DNA of 64,000 nucleotides from Chitinophaga sedimenti (GTDB taxonomy: Bacteria > Bacteroidota > Bacteroidia > Chitinophagales > Chitinophagaceae). The notes under the pieces are model-generated. The model made no database searches. It saw only the letters and a list, made by a program, of their open reading frames with translations, and had not been told where the DNA came from. The stretch covers positions 3,472,001 to 3,536,000 of the forward strand of contig NZ_JAKUKA010000001.1 of the NCBI RefSeq assembly GCF_023156195.1, in the 5' to 3' direction. The position numbers and the translations under genes were made by a program. Below, one piece after another: positions 9,545-18,605 of this stretch. How positions within the stretch are numbered: position 1 is the stretch's first letter; every line of letters begins with the position of its first letter.

Positions 9545-12502
9545 ATGAATAAGGAGCAACTACCGAACATATTTGCCGGATTAAAAGCACAACTGGCGGG
9601 CGATCTTTACTACGATAGTAACGATTCGCTACACCGTACTATACTGATGGCTTACGCCACGGATGCCTCCGTATACCAGGAGCATCCGCTGGGCGTGGCT
9701 TTGCCGAAAAACAAACATGATATCAGCCTGCTGATTAAAACCAGCCAGCAACATAACATTCCGTTGATTCCCCGTACAGCCGGCACTTCACTGGCTGGGC
9801 AGGTGGTGGGCGAAGGATTAGTAGTAGATGTAAGCCGCTACATGAACCAGCTGCTCGAAGTAAACGTAACCGAAAAATGGGTACGCGTGGAACCGGGCAT
9901 GGAACGCGATGTACTGAATGAACTATTACTCCCGCATAAATTATTCTTCGGCCCGGAAACGTCTACCTCCAACCGCGCGATGATCGGCGGCATGATCGGC
10001 AACAACTCCTGTGGCCTGCATTCTATGGTATGGGGCGCTACGCGCGATAACTTATTATCCGTGAACGCGGTGCTGACGAATGGAGAAGAAGCCGTATTTG
10101 CCCCGCTTTCCGATGGTGAATTTGCCCGCAAACGGGCGCAAACGAATTTCGAGGGGCACATCTATCAATCTATACACAAGATATTATCAGACGATGCGAA
10201 CCGCCAGGCCATTCACGATGGCTACCCGGCGAAAAATGTACGGCGGCGCAATACCGGCTATGCGTTGGATGCGTTGGCAGATACACAGCCGTATGGCGGC
10301 AGCAATGACTTCAACCTGGCACATTTAATTGCCGGTAGTGAAGGCACTCTCGCATTTATCACGGAAGCAAAACTAAAATTGCTCGATCTGCCGCCGCAGG
10401 TGAACGGCCTTGTTTGCGTGCATTGCAGTACCCTGCGCGAATCGCTGCTGGCGAACCTTATTGCGGTACAGCAGCCGGTAACTGCGTCGGAGCTGGTGGA
10501 TGACGTGATCATGAACTTCACCAAAGAGCACCCGGAACACCAACAGAACCGCTTTTTTGTGGAAGGCGATCCGGCGGCGGTATTGATGGTGGAGTTTATG
10601 TGTAACAGTGAGGCAGAGCTCATCGCGCAGACCAGCACCTTCATTGATGCACTGAAGGACAAACAGCTCGGATACGCTTATCCCCTGCTGCGTGGCCCGG
10701 AGATCAACAAAGCTTGGAATTTAAGAAAAGCCGGTCTTGGCCTGCTAAGAAATATTAAAGGTGATGCACAACCCGTAAACCTCATTGAGGACTGCGCCGT
10801 GGCGCCGGAGCATCTCCCCGATTACATTGCGGATTTGCAGGAAACCTTGTCCGGCCTTAACCTGAAAGCTTCGTACTACGCGCATGCCGGAGCGGGCGAG
10901 CTGCACGTGGAGCCGATCATCAACTTAAAAAGTGATGAAGGTAAAATTGTATTCCGTACCCTCCTGGCAAAAACGGCGGCGATTGTAAAAAAATACAAGG
11001 GCTCCCTCAGCGGCGAACATGGTGATGGCAGGCTGCGCGGCGAGTTCATTGGGTTTATGCTGGGCGAAAGATGCTATGAATTGTGCAAGCAGATGAAACT
11101 GATATGGGATCCCGCGCGACTGATGAACCCCGGTAAAATCGTGGATACGCCGCCGATGGACACCTCCTTCCGTTTCAAAAAGTTACCGGCGGGGCCAGGC
11201 GTAAAAACGCATTTCGATTTTTCAGAGCAGGGAGGCATTTTATCGCTCGCGGAAAAATGCTCTGGTTCGGGCGATTGCCGCAAAACCCATTTCGCGGGCG
11301 GAACAATGTGCCCGAGTTACATGGCGACCCGCTTTGAAAAAGATACTACACGGGCACGCGCCAACGTATTGCGGCAGTTCCTGTCTGCCGACAACTCATC
11401 ACAGGCCTTTAACCACGATGAAATTGAGCATGCGATGGACCTCTGCCTTTCCTGCAAAGGCTGTAAAGCAGAATGCCCGTCGAGTGTAGATGTATCGAAA
11501 TTGAAGGCCGAATACCTGCAACAGTACTACGACATTAACGGCACTCCACTGAAAGCCCGCATGATCGGTGAATTCCCGGCCCTGAACAAACTGGCGAGCA
11601 TCGCCCCGGGATTATACAATTTCGCGTTCGGCAATAAAACCATTTCACGCATGCTCAAAGGCATGATGAACATGGCCGAAGAGCGGGAAGTACCGTTGAT
11701 GCACAAGTTTACCCTGCAGTCGTGGCACCGCAAATTCAGGCGGCAGCAAAGTGGTAAAACCTTCTCCTCCAAAGTATATTTCTTTTGTGACGAATTCACC
11801 AACTACAATGATGTAACGATCGGTATGCGTTGCATAGCGCTGCTGACGGCGCTGGGCTACGAGGTGATCATCCCCGAACATATTGAAAGCGGACGCACCC
11901 ACTTATCGAAAGGATTGGTAAAACGCGCCAAAAGCATTGCGGCGAAAAACATCTCGCTGCTTTCGTCCATTATCGATGATCCGTATCCGTTAATTGGTAT
12001 AGAGCCTTCTGCGATCCTCACGTTCCGCGATGAATACATCGATTTATTATCGGGAGAAGAAAAAGAGAAGGCCCGTCGGCTGTCGAAAAAAGTGATGTTG
12101 TTCGAAGAATTTATGGCCGTCGAAATGGACAATGGCCATATTCCGAAAAATCGTTTTCGCAGTGATGAGCGCAAGGTGATCATTCACGGACATTGCCATC
12201 AGAAGGCGTTGTCGTCGGTAAATTATGCGCAAAAAGTGTTGTCATGGCCCGCAAACTACGAAGCAACGGTGATCAATTCCGGCTGTTGCGGCATGGCTGG
12301 CTCCTTTGGATTTGACAAAGACCATTACGAAACCTCTATGAAGATCGGTGAGCTGGTGTTATTCCCAACCGTCCGGAAACAGGCTGCGGATGTGATTGTA
12401 GCAGCTCCGGGAACGAGTTGCCGGCATCAGATCAAAGATGGTACCGGTCGGGAGGCTTTGCATCCCGCGGAGGTATTATACGACGCCCTTCTCCCACTTT
12501 GA
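9545..12502 (+). CDS. FAD-linked / Fe-S oxidoreductase, probable D-lactate dehydrogenase
   Basis: A 985-residue protein free of frameshifts. It has an FAD-binding (PCMH) domain at about 45-285 (PLIPRTAGTSLAGQVVG, MIGGMIGNNSCG), an FAD-oxidase C-terminal domain at about 290-545 (YYAHAGAGELHVEPIINL, GSLSGEHGDGRLRG), then two Cys clusters of ferredoxin type (CSGSGDCRKTHFAGGTMCP; CLSCKGCKAECP), and CCG-type Cys motifs near the C-terminus (HGHCHQKALSS, NSGCCGMAGSFG). Family members (YdiJ/GlcD/Dld-II type) oxidise D-2-hydroxyacids such as D-lactate or D-2-hydroxyglutarate and pass electrons to the respiratory chain. Immediately after murQ, D-lactate is the expected substrate because MurQ releases it. 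The operon ends at a strong terminator. Confidence 0.88.
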   Translation: MNKEQLPNIFAGLKAQLAGDLYYDSNDSLHRTILMAYATDASVYQEHPLGVALPKNKHDISLLIKTSQQHNIPLIPRTAGTSLAGQVVGEGLVVDVSRYMNQLLEVNVTEKWVRVEPGMERDVLNELLLPHKLFFGPETSTSNRAMIGGMIGNNSCGLHSMVWGATRDNLLSVNAVLTNGEEAVFAPLSDGEFARKRAQTNFEGHIYQSIHKILSDDANRQAIHDGYPAKNVRRRNTGYALDALADTQPYGGSNDFNLAHLIAGSEGTLAFITEAKLKLLDLPPQVNGLVCVHCSTLRESLLANLIAVQQPVTASELVDDVIMNFTKEHPEHQQNRFFVEGDPAAVLMVEFMCNSEAELIAQTSTFIDALKDKQLGYAYPLLRGPEINKAWNLRKAGLGLLRNIKGDAQPVNLIEDCAVAPEHLPDYIADLQETLSGLNLKASYYAHAGAGELHVEPIINLKSDEGKIVFRTLLAKTAAIVKKYKGSLSGEHGDGRLRGEFIGFMLGERCYELCKQMKLIWDPARLMNPGKIVDTPPMDTSFRFKKLPAGPGVKTHFDFSEQGGILSLAEKCSGSGDCRKTHFAGGTMCPSYMATRFEKDTTRARANVLRQFLSADNSSQAFNHDEIEHAMDLCLSCKGCKAECPSSVDVSKLKAEYLQQYYDINGTPLKARMIGEFPALNKLASIAPGLYNFAFGNKTISRMLKGMMNMAEEREVPLMHKFTLQSWHRKFRRQQSGKTFSSKVYFFCDEFTNYNDVTIGMRCIALLTALGYEVIIPEHIESGRTHLSKGLVKRAKSIAAKNISLLSSIIDDPYPLIGIEPSAILTFRDEYIDLLSGEEKEKARRLSKKVMLFEEFMAVEMDNGHIPKNRFRSDERKVIIHGHCHQKALSSVNYAQKVLSWPANYEATVINSGCCGMAGSFGFDKDHYETSMKIGELVLFPTVRKQAADVIVAAPGTSCRHQIKDGTGREALHPAEVLYDALLPL

Positions 12503-12550
12503 TATGCCGGGCAGTTCTGCATACGACGGAGGTTAGTTGATCCTATTTTT

Positions 12551-12590
12551 AACGACCGATCGGTTTATCACTGGTCGGTCGTTTTTATTT
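12551..12590. terminator. Bidirectional intrinsic terminator
   Basis: AACGACCGATC pairs with GGTCGGTCGTT (11 bp, one G-T pair), followed by TTTTTATTT. Just upstream is ATTTTT, so the reverse strand also has a U tract. It sits between the convergent oxidase and gluQ genes and serves both. Confidence 0.85.
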
Positions 12591-13471
12591 AAGTTGATGA
12601 TATAAGGCTGCGAGCTCCTTCCAATTGCGAACGCACTGTTTCGCCCCCAGCATTCGGGCCGCTGCTTCATAAATATCTGCGGCCGATTTTCCCTCTTCGC
12701 GTAAATATTGTACAGATGTAGCCCCGGCGGATTTCGAAAGTTTACCGCCATCTACCGCGTTAATCAACGCGTGATGATAAAATGTGGTATCTGCAAACTT
12801 GCTGCCGGCAAGCAACGAGGCGATGAATAACTGGGCAGCCGTGGAGCCGAACAAATCCTGGCCACGTACAATGAGATCGACACCGAACAGCATATCATCT
12901 GCCAGCGAGGACAATTGGTAGGCCGGAAAACCATCCCTCTTGCGAATAATAAAGTATTGCATATCATCAGGCAGTACTATATCGAGCGGGCCCTGATCAT
13001 AAGTTTTCATCTTCAGGAGACGATCGTCCGTTTTCAGTCGCCAGCTTACATCCGGTGCATCCAACGGGATACTTTTATGAAGACAGGTGCCGGGATAAGC
13101 GCCGCTTGTGCTTTCGCGGGCTATTTGCGCGCGGGAGCAGTTGCAGGCAAATAAGTAGGGCCGTAATTGCCCCAGCACTTCATTATAAACGTTGAGCCGA
13201 TGCCGTTGTGAATATTGTTCAAGGAATGCATCGCTGTCCCGGGGCCCCTCGCCCCAGGGAATCTCCGGGAACCGGAGCGTTTCAAAAATATCATCGATGT
13301 ATTTTTCTCAGCCCTGTCGCGGTCCATATCATCGATACGCAACAGGGTGATAGCGCCACAACGTTGTGCAAGATCGGCCGTGATAGCAAACGATAGAATA
13401 TTTCCCAGGTGTAGAAAACCACTGGGCGTGGGTGCTATGCGCGTTTTATGATAGGCCGTTTGCGGAAGCAT
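12585..13471 (-). CDS. gluQ: Glutamyl-Q tRNA(Asp) synthetase (frameshifted)
   Basis: About 295 residues after frame correction, the length of GluQ-RS (a GluRS catalytic core without the anticodon-binding domain). Visible motifs are the HIGH-like signature (APTPSGFLHLGN), the Cys pair and YPGTC of the zinc site (FACNCSR, GAYPGTC) and the KMSKS-like loop (GGKLSKSAG). The frame changes between about 13170 and 13330. GluQ-RS glutamylates queuosine at position 34 of tRNA-Asp(GUC), and a tRNA-Asp(GUC) gene lies 72 bases away on the other strand. A discriminating GluRS is excluded because the reading frame ends at the common GluQ-RS C-terminus. Confidence 0.85.
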
Positions 13472-13490
13472 TTTTAAATTTATGCAAAGA

Positions 13491-13523
13491 TTTGTTTTTT
13501 TGAATGAATTGTACATATATTTG
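13491..13523 (+). promoter_or_regulatory. Promoter of tRNA-Asp
   Basis: TTTG at 13491-13494 and TATATTTG at 13516-13523 (a perfect TANNTTTG box) are spaced by 21 bases. The box ends 19 bases before the tRNA. Confidence 0.62.
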
Positions 13524-13542
13524 CAACCCGGAATTACGGAAT

Positions 13543-13616
13543 GGATCGGTAGTTCAGTCGGTTAGAATGCCGCCCTGTCACGGCGGAGGTCGCGGGTTCG
13601 AGTCCCGTCCGGTCCG
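13543..13616 (+). tRNA. tRNA-Asp (anticodon GTC)
   Basis: A 74-base cloverleaf. The acceptor stem GGATCGG pairs with CCGGTCC. The anticodon stem CCGCC/GGCGG encloses loop CTGTCAC with anticodon GTC. The T arm is CGGGTTCGAGTCCCG. The discriminator base is G, as in tRNA-Asp, and the 3' CCA is not encoded. It has its own promoter and is followed 4 bases later by an intrinsic terminator, so it is a single-gene transcript. Confidence 0.97.
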
Positions 13617-13620
13617 CATC

Positions 13621-13656
13621 AAAGGTTTATCAGCAATGATAAACCTTTTTTATTTT
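13621..13656 (+). terminator. Intrinsic terminator of tRNA-Asp
   Basis: AAAGGTTTATCA, loop GCAA and TGATAAACCTTT form a perfect 12-bp stem, followed by TTTATTTTG. Confidence 0.87.
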
Positions 13657-13983
13657 GCCTTACTTTAACGTGTTGATTTCAGCGGATCAAGTCAAATTCT
13701 TGGGGGCTGAAAAAAAACTGTTTCTTTGCGATCTAGTAACTTAACAGCTTGAACCAGCACGATCTCAGATATTTCCTTCATTTATAAATAACCCATTGGA
13801 AGATCATCGTACCAGCTAACCCCGGTCAGGCTCACCCCTGACGACAATTATTGCCATGTACGCAACTTTCCCGTTCCTTTACAGGGAATCTTCGTCAGCC
13901 GCATAGCAACTTTAGACTGGCTTACCCCAACCACGGCAAAACCTCATTGCATCAAGACCAAATTACCCCAAAAAAATACATTT
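13657..13983. other. Intergenic region before the metallopeptidase
   Basis: No open frame of note. A small hairpin GTCAGG/CCTGAC lies at about 13826-13844. I see no clear TTTG/TANNTTTG pair and no Crp/Fnr-spaced site. Confidence 0.4.
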
Positions 13984-15308
13984 ATGAAAACACAACAACT
14001 ACTCGCATTATTATCACTTCCGTACTTTGGGAAGTTGTAAAAAAGTGCCGGATGACTTCTGGGAACACTGGAAAGATCCGCACGGCCATCCTGGCACCGC
14101 TACCGTTATTAAAAACCCCAGCTTCGAAAAGTCCATCAATTTCGACAATCCCGCTCCGGTGGAGCCGTGGTTAAAACTGGCATACCTTCCCGCTTCGGCC
14201 ATCTATGAATGGGGCGCGCATATCGGCAGGAACAATACTGGCGGCGTAAGCCTGGAATCGGGCGATGGAGTGCTGAACGACATTGCTATTGGACAAGACA
14301 TCGCATTAGACCCTTCGAAATTTTACGAACTACAGGGCTGGATAAAAACGGCGGACGTGCGGGATGGCACAGGCGCGAATATTTGCCTTTACGGTACCGG
14401 ACAGCAAGTGCCACTATCACCGGTACCACAGATTGGCAGGAGGTCAAAGTCGATATTCCGCCAGGATCAACCAATATCACCATCGCATGCAGACTTGGTT
14501 ACTGGGGAGGGGCAGTACTTGGGAAAGCGTGGTTTGATGACATTTCCCTGGTGGAAGTAAAAAAATTCTCTGCAACCGGCAAACACCTGCGGTTAGTATT
14601 GGACGAAGCCGATGTGGAAGGTATTCCCAGGCGGGCAATCAGCAACTGGGTTACGAACCTTGACCAGGCCTATGAAAAGATGGGCGAACTGATGGGTGGA
14701 TATCCATACAATGGTAATATAATTACGATAGCATCTGTAGCAGATTATCCCGGCGGCTGGGCTGTTGCAGGTAATCCTATTTTATGGTACAAACCGTATA
14801 TTAAACAGGAACTGCAGGCAATAGCTTCTTCCGGCACGTGGTCGTTCGGGATCATGCATGAACTGGGCCATGATTTTATCCTTGAAAACTCAAACACGCA
14901 GTGGGTCTTCCACGAGGAGATGTTTGCTAACTTCAGGATGTATTATGCGGTAGAAAAGCTAAATGCCACTACACAGCAGGACCGCATTTACAAAGGCAGG
15001 GAACTGGAAGCGTTTTATAAGACTAACGGTGAAGGAAGTTATGCCCCTGGGGAATAGAAAAAGGTATACCTTCTGGATACAATGGCGTGATGTACACCCT
15101 TTTAAGGATTAAAAACCTTATAGGCTGGGCGCCCGTGAAAGCGGCCATACGCGATTTGAACGCGTCCTCTGCCGCACCAGCCACTAACTGGGAAAAATTC
15201 AACCTGCTACTTGATAAACTCACACAATATTCGGGGCGAAATGTCCGATCAACATATCAGCCCGGTGAGCTTGCGACAATTGAGCAGCTAATGATTTTAG
15301 AACAATAG
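13984..15308 (+). CDS. Putative M60-like zinc metallopeptidase lipoprotein with N-terminal carbohydrate-binding-like domain (frameshifted)
   Basis: About 440 residues after correction. The start at ATG 13984 gives a lipoprotein signal (MKTQQLLALLSL, then after a break near 14020 GSCKK with the lipid Cys). Residues about 30-180 look like a jelly-roll carbohydrate-binding domain (KNPSFEKS, SATITGTTDWQEVKVDIP, AWFDDISLVEV). The C-terminal half has the HExxH zinc motif in FGIMHELGHDFILEN followed by WVFHEEMFANFRMYY, the spacing seen in M60/enhancin-like peptidases that cleave glycoproteins. Further breaks lie near 14400 and 15050. I cannot separate M60 proper from a sister gluzincin family, and the function on mucin-like or cell-wall glycoprotein is inference. 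A terminator follows directly. Confidence 0.72.
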
Positions 15309-15313
15309 GTCAA

Positions 15314-15353
15314 AAACAAGCCCCAAAAAGCCAGGTCCTTTTGGGGCTTGTTT
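15314..15353. terminator. Bidirectional intrinsic terminator
   Basis: AAACAAGCCCCAAAA and TTTTGGGGCTTGTTT form a perfect 15-bp stem with a 10-base loop between the convergent metallopeptidase and ABC transporter genes. Confidence 0.87.
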
Positions 15354-15431
15354 ATAAGCGTACATTAGTGCTGCGTCAGAAACGGGAACTGATTCCCGAA
15401 ATACTTTCTGATGAAGATCTGCGGCATATTG

Positions 15432-16123
15432 TTACACGACCGGGCAACTATCCACAACTTTCCCATCTTCCATCTGAATAACACGGTCTGTACGGGCGGC
15501 AAATTCTGGTCATGTGTAACAATCAGCAAGGTTTGCTGAAATTCATCCGCCAGGCGGCGAAAAAGGTTAAAAACGATTTCCCCGTTATTTTTGTCAAGGT
15601 TGCCTGTAGGCTCGTCACCCATGATGATACATGGGTCGTTTATCATTGCCCTGGCGATGGCTACGCGCTGCTTTTCGCCTCCCGACAATTGACTGGCTTT
15701 GCGTTGCGCCAGCTGCCCGATGCCCAGCATATCAAGTTTACGCATGGCCCGCTGTGCTATTTCTTTCGGAGGATATTGATTCAGCTTGAGGCCGGGCAAC
15801 ATGACGTTATCCAATACGCTGAATTCATTGAGGAGATAGTGAAACTGGAATACGAATCCAATTTTTCCATTGCGCACACGGGCCAGTTCCGCTTCGCCTT
15901 TTCCCTTCATCGGCTCCCCATCGATGAAAAGCTCGCCGTTATAGTCGGTATCCATCGTAGACAGAATGTATAGAAGGGTGGATTTTCCGCAACCGGATTT
16001 GCCGGTAATAGTCGCGAATTCTCCCTTATTTATCTTCAACCCGATTTCACTTAACACCTTCACTTCTACCGGGTCGTGAAAATACTTGGTGATATTGCGT
16101 GCTTCTAATATCATCTCTCCCAT
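15432..16123 (-). CDS. ABC transporter ATP-binding protein, LolD/MacB type (frameshifted near its end)
   Basis: About 230 residues starting at [15 protein letters not shown]. Walker A is [10 protein letters not shown], the Q loop is in [15 protein letters not shown], the ABC signature is [16 protein letters not shown], Walker B is [13 protein letters not shown] and the H switch is VTHDQN. Adding one T near 15505 restores the usual C-terminus with stop TAA at 15432. It is the third gene of a leftward operon adaptor-permease-ATPase and begins only 2 bases after the permease stop. Together they form a MacAB-type exporter or lipoprotein-transport-like complex. No outer-membrane TolC partner is encoded in the window. 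Confidence 0.92.
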
Positions 16124-16125
16124 AG

Positions 16126-17379
16126 CTATTTGCCCCTTATAATAATGACCGGATCTATCGTGCCTGCTTTTCTTGAAGGCAACCACCCGGCCAACCATGT
16201 GAACAATAATGAAAAGACGCCCCCGATGATATAAATAAATGGCGCATAGCTTACCGGATATGTGGAGATCGTCGGCAACGAAGTTGTCCGGAAAGGCACC
16301 TGGTCGATTCCTGCCGACAACAAAACGCCCAGCAACAGCCCGGCCAGCCCTCCAAAAGCACCGATGCTCAATGCCATGATGATAAATATCCGGCTGACAT
16401 CTTTTCCGGAAAAGCCGGTAGCTTTCAGGATAGCGATCGTGTCCATTTTCTCGTAAATCATCATATTTAGTATGTTATAAATACCAAAGCCGGAAACGGT
16501 GAGTAAGGTGATTCCAACCACATATGAAATAAGCGACCGGATGAAGCTTCCCGTCTCAAACTCCGCACTCAGGGTTTGCACATCCTGTGCGCTGGTGCCA
16601 AACAAATGGCTATAGGTCTTAGCAAATGCAGGCGCATCGTCTATGTTTTTCAGCCGGATTTGTATATCAGTGATGTAGTTGCCTGTTTTACCCGATAGCT
16701 TCCTGGCCGTTGCCAGGGAAGTAAAGCTCTGGATGCGATCGAAGTCCTGTATGCCCGATTGCCACAAGGCCACTACCTTCAGATTAAACTGAGCACCTTG
16801 CGGCGTAGTCAGTTGCACGCGTTCACCAACGTTTGTTAACAATCTTTCTGCCAGCGCCTTTCCAAGGATAATGCTGTTAGGCACTTTATCCAGGCTGGAA
16901 GCGTCGCCGGACTGCACATAATCTGAAAAATGGAATAATGCGTCTTCCCGCAAAAAATCAATTCCGTTCACTGATGCCGCTATATCTGACGGCCCTTCGT
17001 TAAAAAACACCTCCATGGTCACTTTGGGCGCTATCCCGGCAACGCGCCCATCTTTCCGGAGCGCTTCCAAGATGGCCGTACTATTGCGTATTTCCGTCCT
17101 GCTATCCTTTGTTTTTACGGAATGGATAAAATGATGGCCGGCGCGGTAAGCTGGCATCATCATCACCGGCTGTACTGCCGCGGGCTTTAATTCATTATAC
17201 AGCCGTATGTGGGGTGTGCGGTTAAGAAAAAGAGCGTCCAGCATTTGATTGAGTCCCTCCATGAATCCCAATAAGGCCACGAACATGCCAACACTAAAGG
17301 TAACACCGGTAGTTGCCACCAGCGTTTGCCGCCAACGCGCCTGCAATAAAGAACGAGCTATACGGATCGCAAGTTTCAT
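16126..17379 (-). CDS. MacB/FtsX-family ABC permease
   Basis: A 417-residue protein with one N-terminal membrane helix, a large periplasmic MacB-PCD-like domain (residues about 45-260) and three C-terminal helices (SLISYVVGITLLTVSGFGIY, MALSIGAFGGLAGLLLGVLL, YAPFIYIIGGVFSLLFTWLA), the FtsX/LolC/MacB topology. It overlaps the adaptor stop by 4 bases (ATGA type), which shows translational coupling. The substrate is not deducible; this family exports peptides, antibiotics or lipoproteins by a mechanotransmission stroke. No frameshift. Confidence 0.9.
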   Translation of the reverse strand: MKLAIRIARSLLQARWRQTLVATTGVTFSVGMFVALLGFMEGLNQMLDALFLNRTPHIRLYNELKPAAVQPVMMMPAYRAGHHFIHSVKTKDSRTEIRNSTAILEALRKDGRVAGIAPKVTMEVFFNEGPSDIAASVNGIDFLREDALFHFSDYVQSGDASSLDKVPNSIILGKALAERLLTNVGERVQLTTPQGAQFNLKVVALWQSGIQDFDRIQSFTSLATARKLSGKTGNYITDIQIRLKNIDDAPAFAKTYSHLFGTSAQDVQTLSAEFETGSFIRSLISYVVGITLLTVSGFGIYNILNMMIYEKMDTIAILKATGFSGKDVSRIFIIMALSIGAFGGLAGLLLGVLLSAGIDQVPFRTTSLPTISTYPVSYAPFIYIIGGVFSLLFTWLAGWLPSRKAGTIDPVIIIRGK

Positions 17380-18454
17380 TTCCCAGGTTTAAGAATGATG
17401 TTATCCGGTACAATCCCGCCGGTGATCTCCACTTTTTCATAATCCATCAGTCCCGTGGTCACTTGTTGCTTTCTCCCATTGTCAAGGAGCACGAACCTGC
17501 CGTCCACCAGGAAGGTGCGGGGAATGGTGAGCACCTGTTTGCGGTGTGCCACAATTATATTCGCCTCGCAGGTAAGGTTGGGATACAGGACTGGCGGCCG
17601 GTGCAGAAAGCGGGCCTCCACTGTAAAAGTTTTGGTCCGCTCATGCATAAATGGTTTCAACGATTCCACCGCTGCATCAAACACCTGTCCCTGATAACTG
17701 TCCATCGATACGGCTATATGCTGACCTTTCCGTATTTGTGCTACATCGTATTCGTCCACCTGCAATTCCAGCAAGAAGGAGTCCGGATCGCCGATCACTG
17801 CAACCGGTTGTTGAACGCTGACCATCTCTCCTTCTTCTACAAACGTAAAAAATAACTTCCCGCGATGCCCGCTTTTTACAACATGATCATTTGCTTCAGA
17901 TCTTGATATTTCCAGCTTCTTCAGCGCCTGCTTCTCTTCAAAACTTATGTCCCTTTGCAACTCCGCGTAACGTAAAGTAGCGGCTTCATAAGTATTGCGG
18001 GCGCTCTTCCAGGCGAGTTCCGCTGCTCCAATTGGTTGCGGCTGCCGATCTGCTGCGCCCAGAGGTTCCGTTGCCTTCGCAGGTCCACCTCGCACTGGTC
18101 CATCCTCAACTTCGCCTCATCAATATTGGTTTGCAATTCCGCTATCCGCTCGCTGTTTGTTTTACGGGCGGCATTTTGCGCCGCGATCAGCGCACTTTCC
18201 GCCTGCAGGCGCGCCGCTTCACCTGACACTTCAAGAATAGCCTGCCCGTCGTTGACGATATCTCCCTCCCTGGCCAGCCACCTTCTGGCGATGCCGTTCA
18301 CCGTAGAAAATACCTCGTACTGATTTTCGCTTTTTATAATTCCGGAAGCGTACACCGATTCCGTAATGTCCTCCACAACAGGGTGTGCTTTTTCCCGTCG
18401 TCCGGCGCATGAACAAAATGTTGTCACAAGAATGGAGAGGATGAGAAGTTTCAT
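17376..18454 (-). CDS. Periplasmic adaptor (HlyD/MacA-like) lipoprotein (frameshifted)
   Basis: About 360 residues. The N-terminal lipoprotein signal MKLLILSILVTTFCSC is followed by the first half of a lipoyl-like domain (YASGIIKSENQYEVFSTVNG, GDIVNDGQAILEVSG), a long coiled coil (about residues 85-160), the second lipoyl half (KSGHRGKLFFTFVEEGEMV), and a beta-barrel domain (LELQVDEYDVAQIRKGQ). One frame change lies near 18020. I choose the ATG at 18454 because the predicted promoter (-7 box at 18485-18492) would start RNA near 18479. It is the first gene of the three-gene exporter operon and carries the island's Crp/Fnr-type promoter, so export is probably induced with the stress set. Confidence 0.88.
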
Positions 18455-18484
18455 ATCGGGCATGCATTTTTATGCCTGCTGTTT

Positions 18485-18527
18485 TAAAAATAAAGAGAAT
18501 CCGAGCAGCCCATTATGACCATCATGC
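18485..18527 (-). promoter_or_regulatory. Crp/Fnr-type site plus -7 box for the exporter operon
   Basis: On the minus strand GCATGATGGTCA (18527-18516) is followed by 23 bases and TATTTTTA (18492-18485). One half-site is degenerate (GCA instead of TGA), but the spacing matches the other island promoters exactly. Confidence 0.5.
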
Positions 18528-18605
18528 GGTCCTGCGCTGATCGTAATCAACTGACGAAGACGCACATTAATCGAATCAACCTGCCTGCTTCTCTAACATC
18601 GCCGG

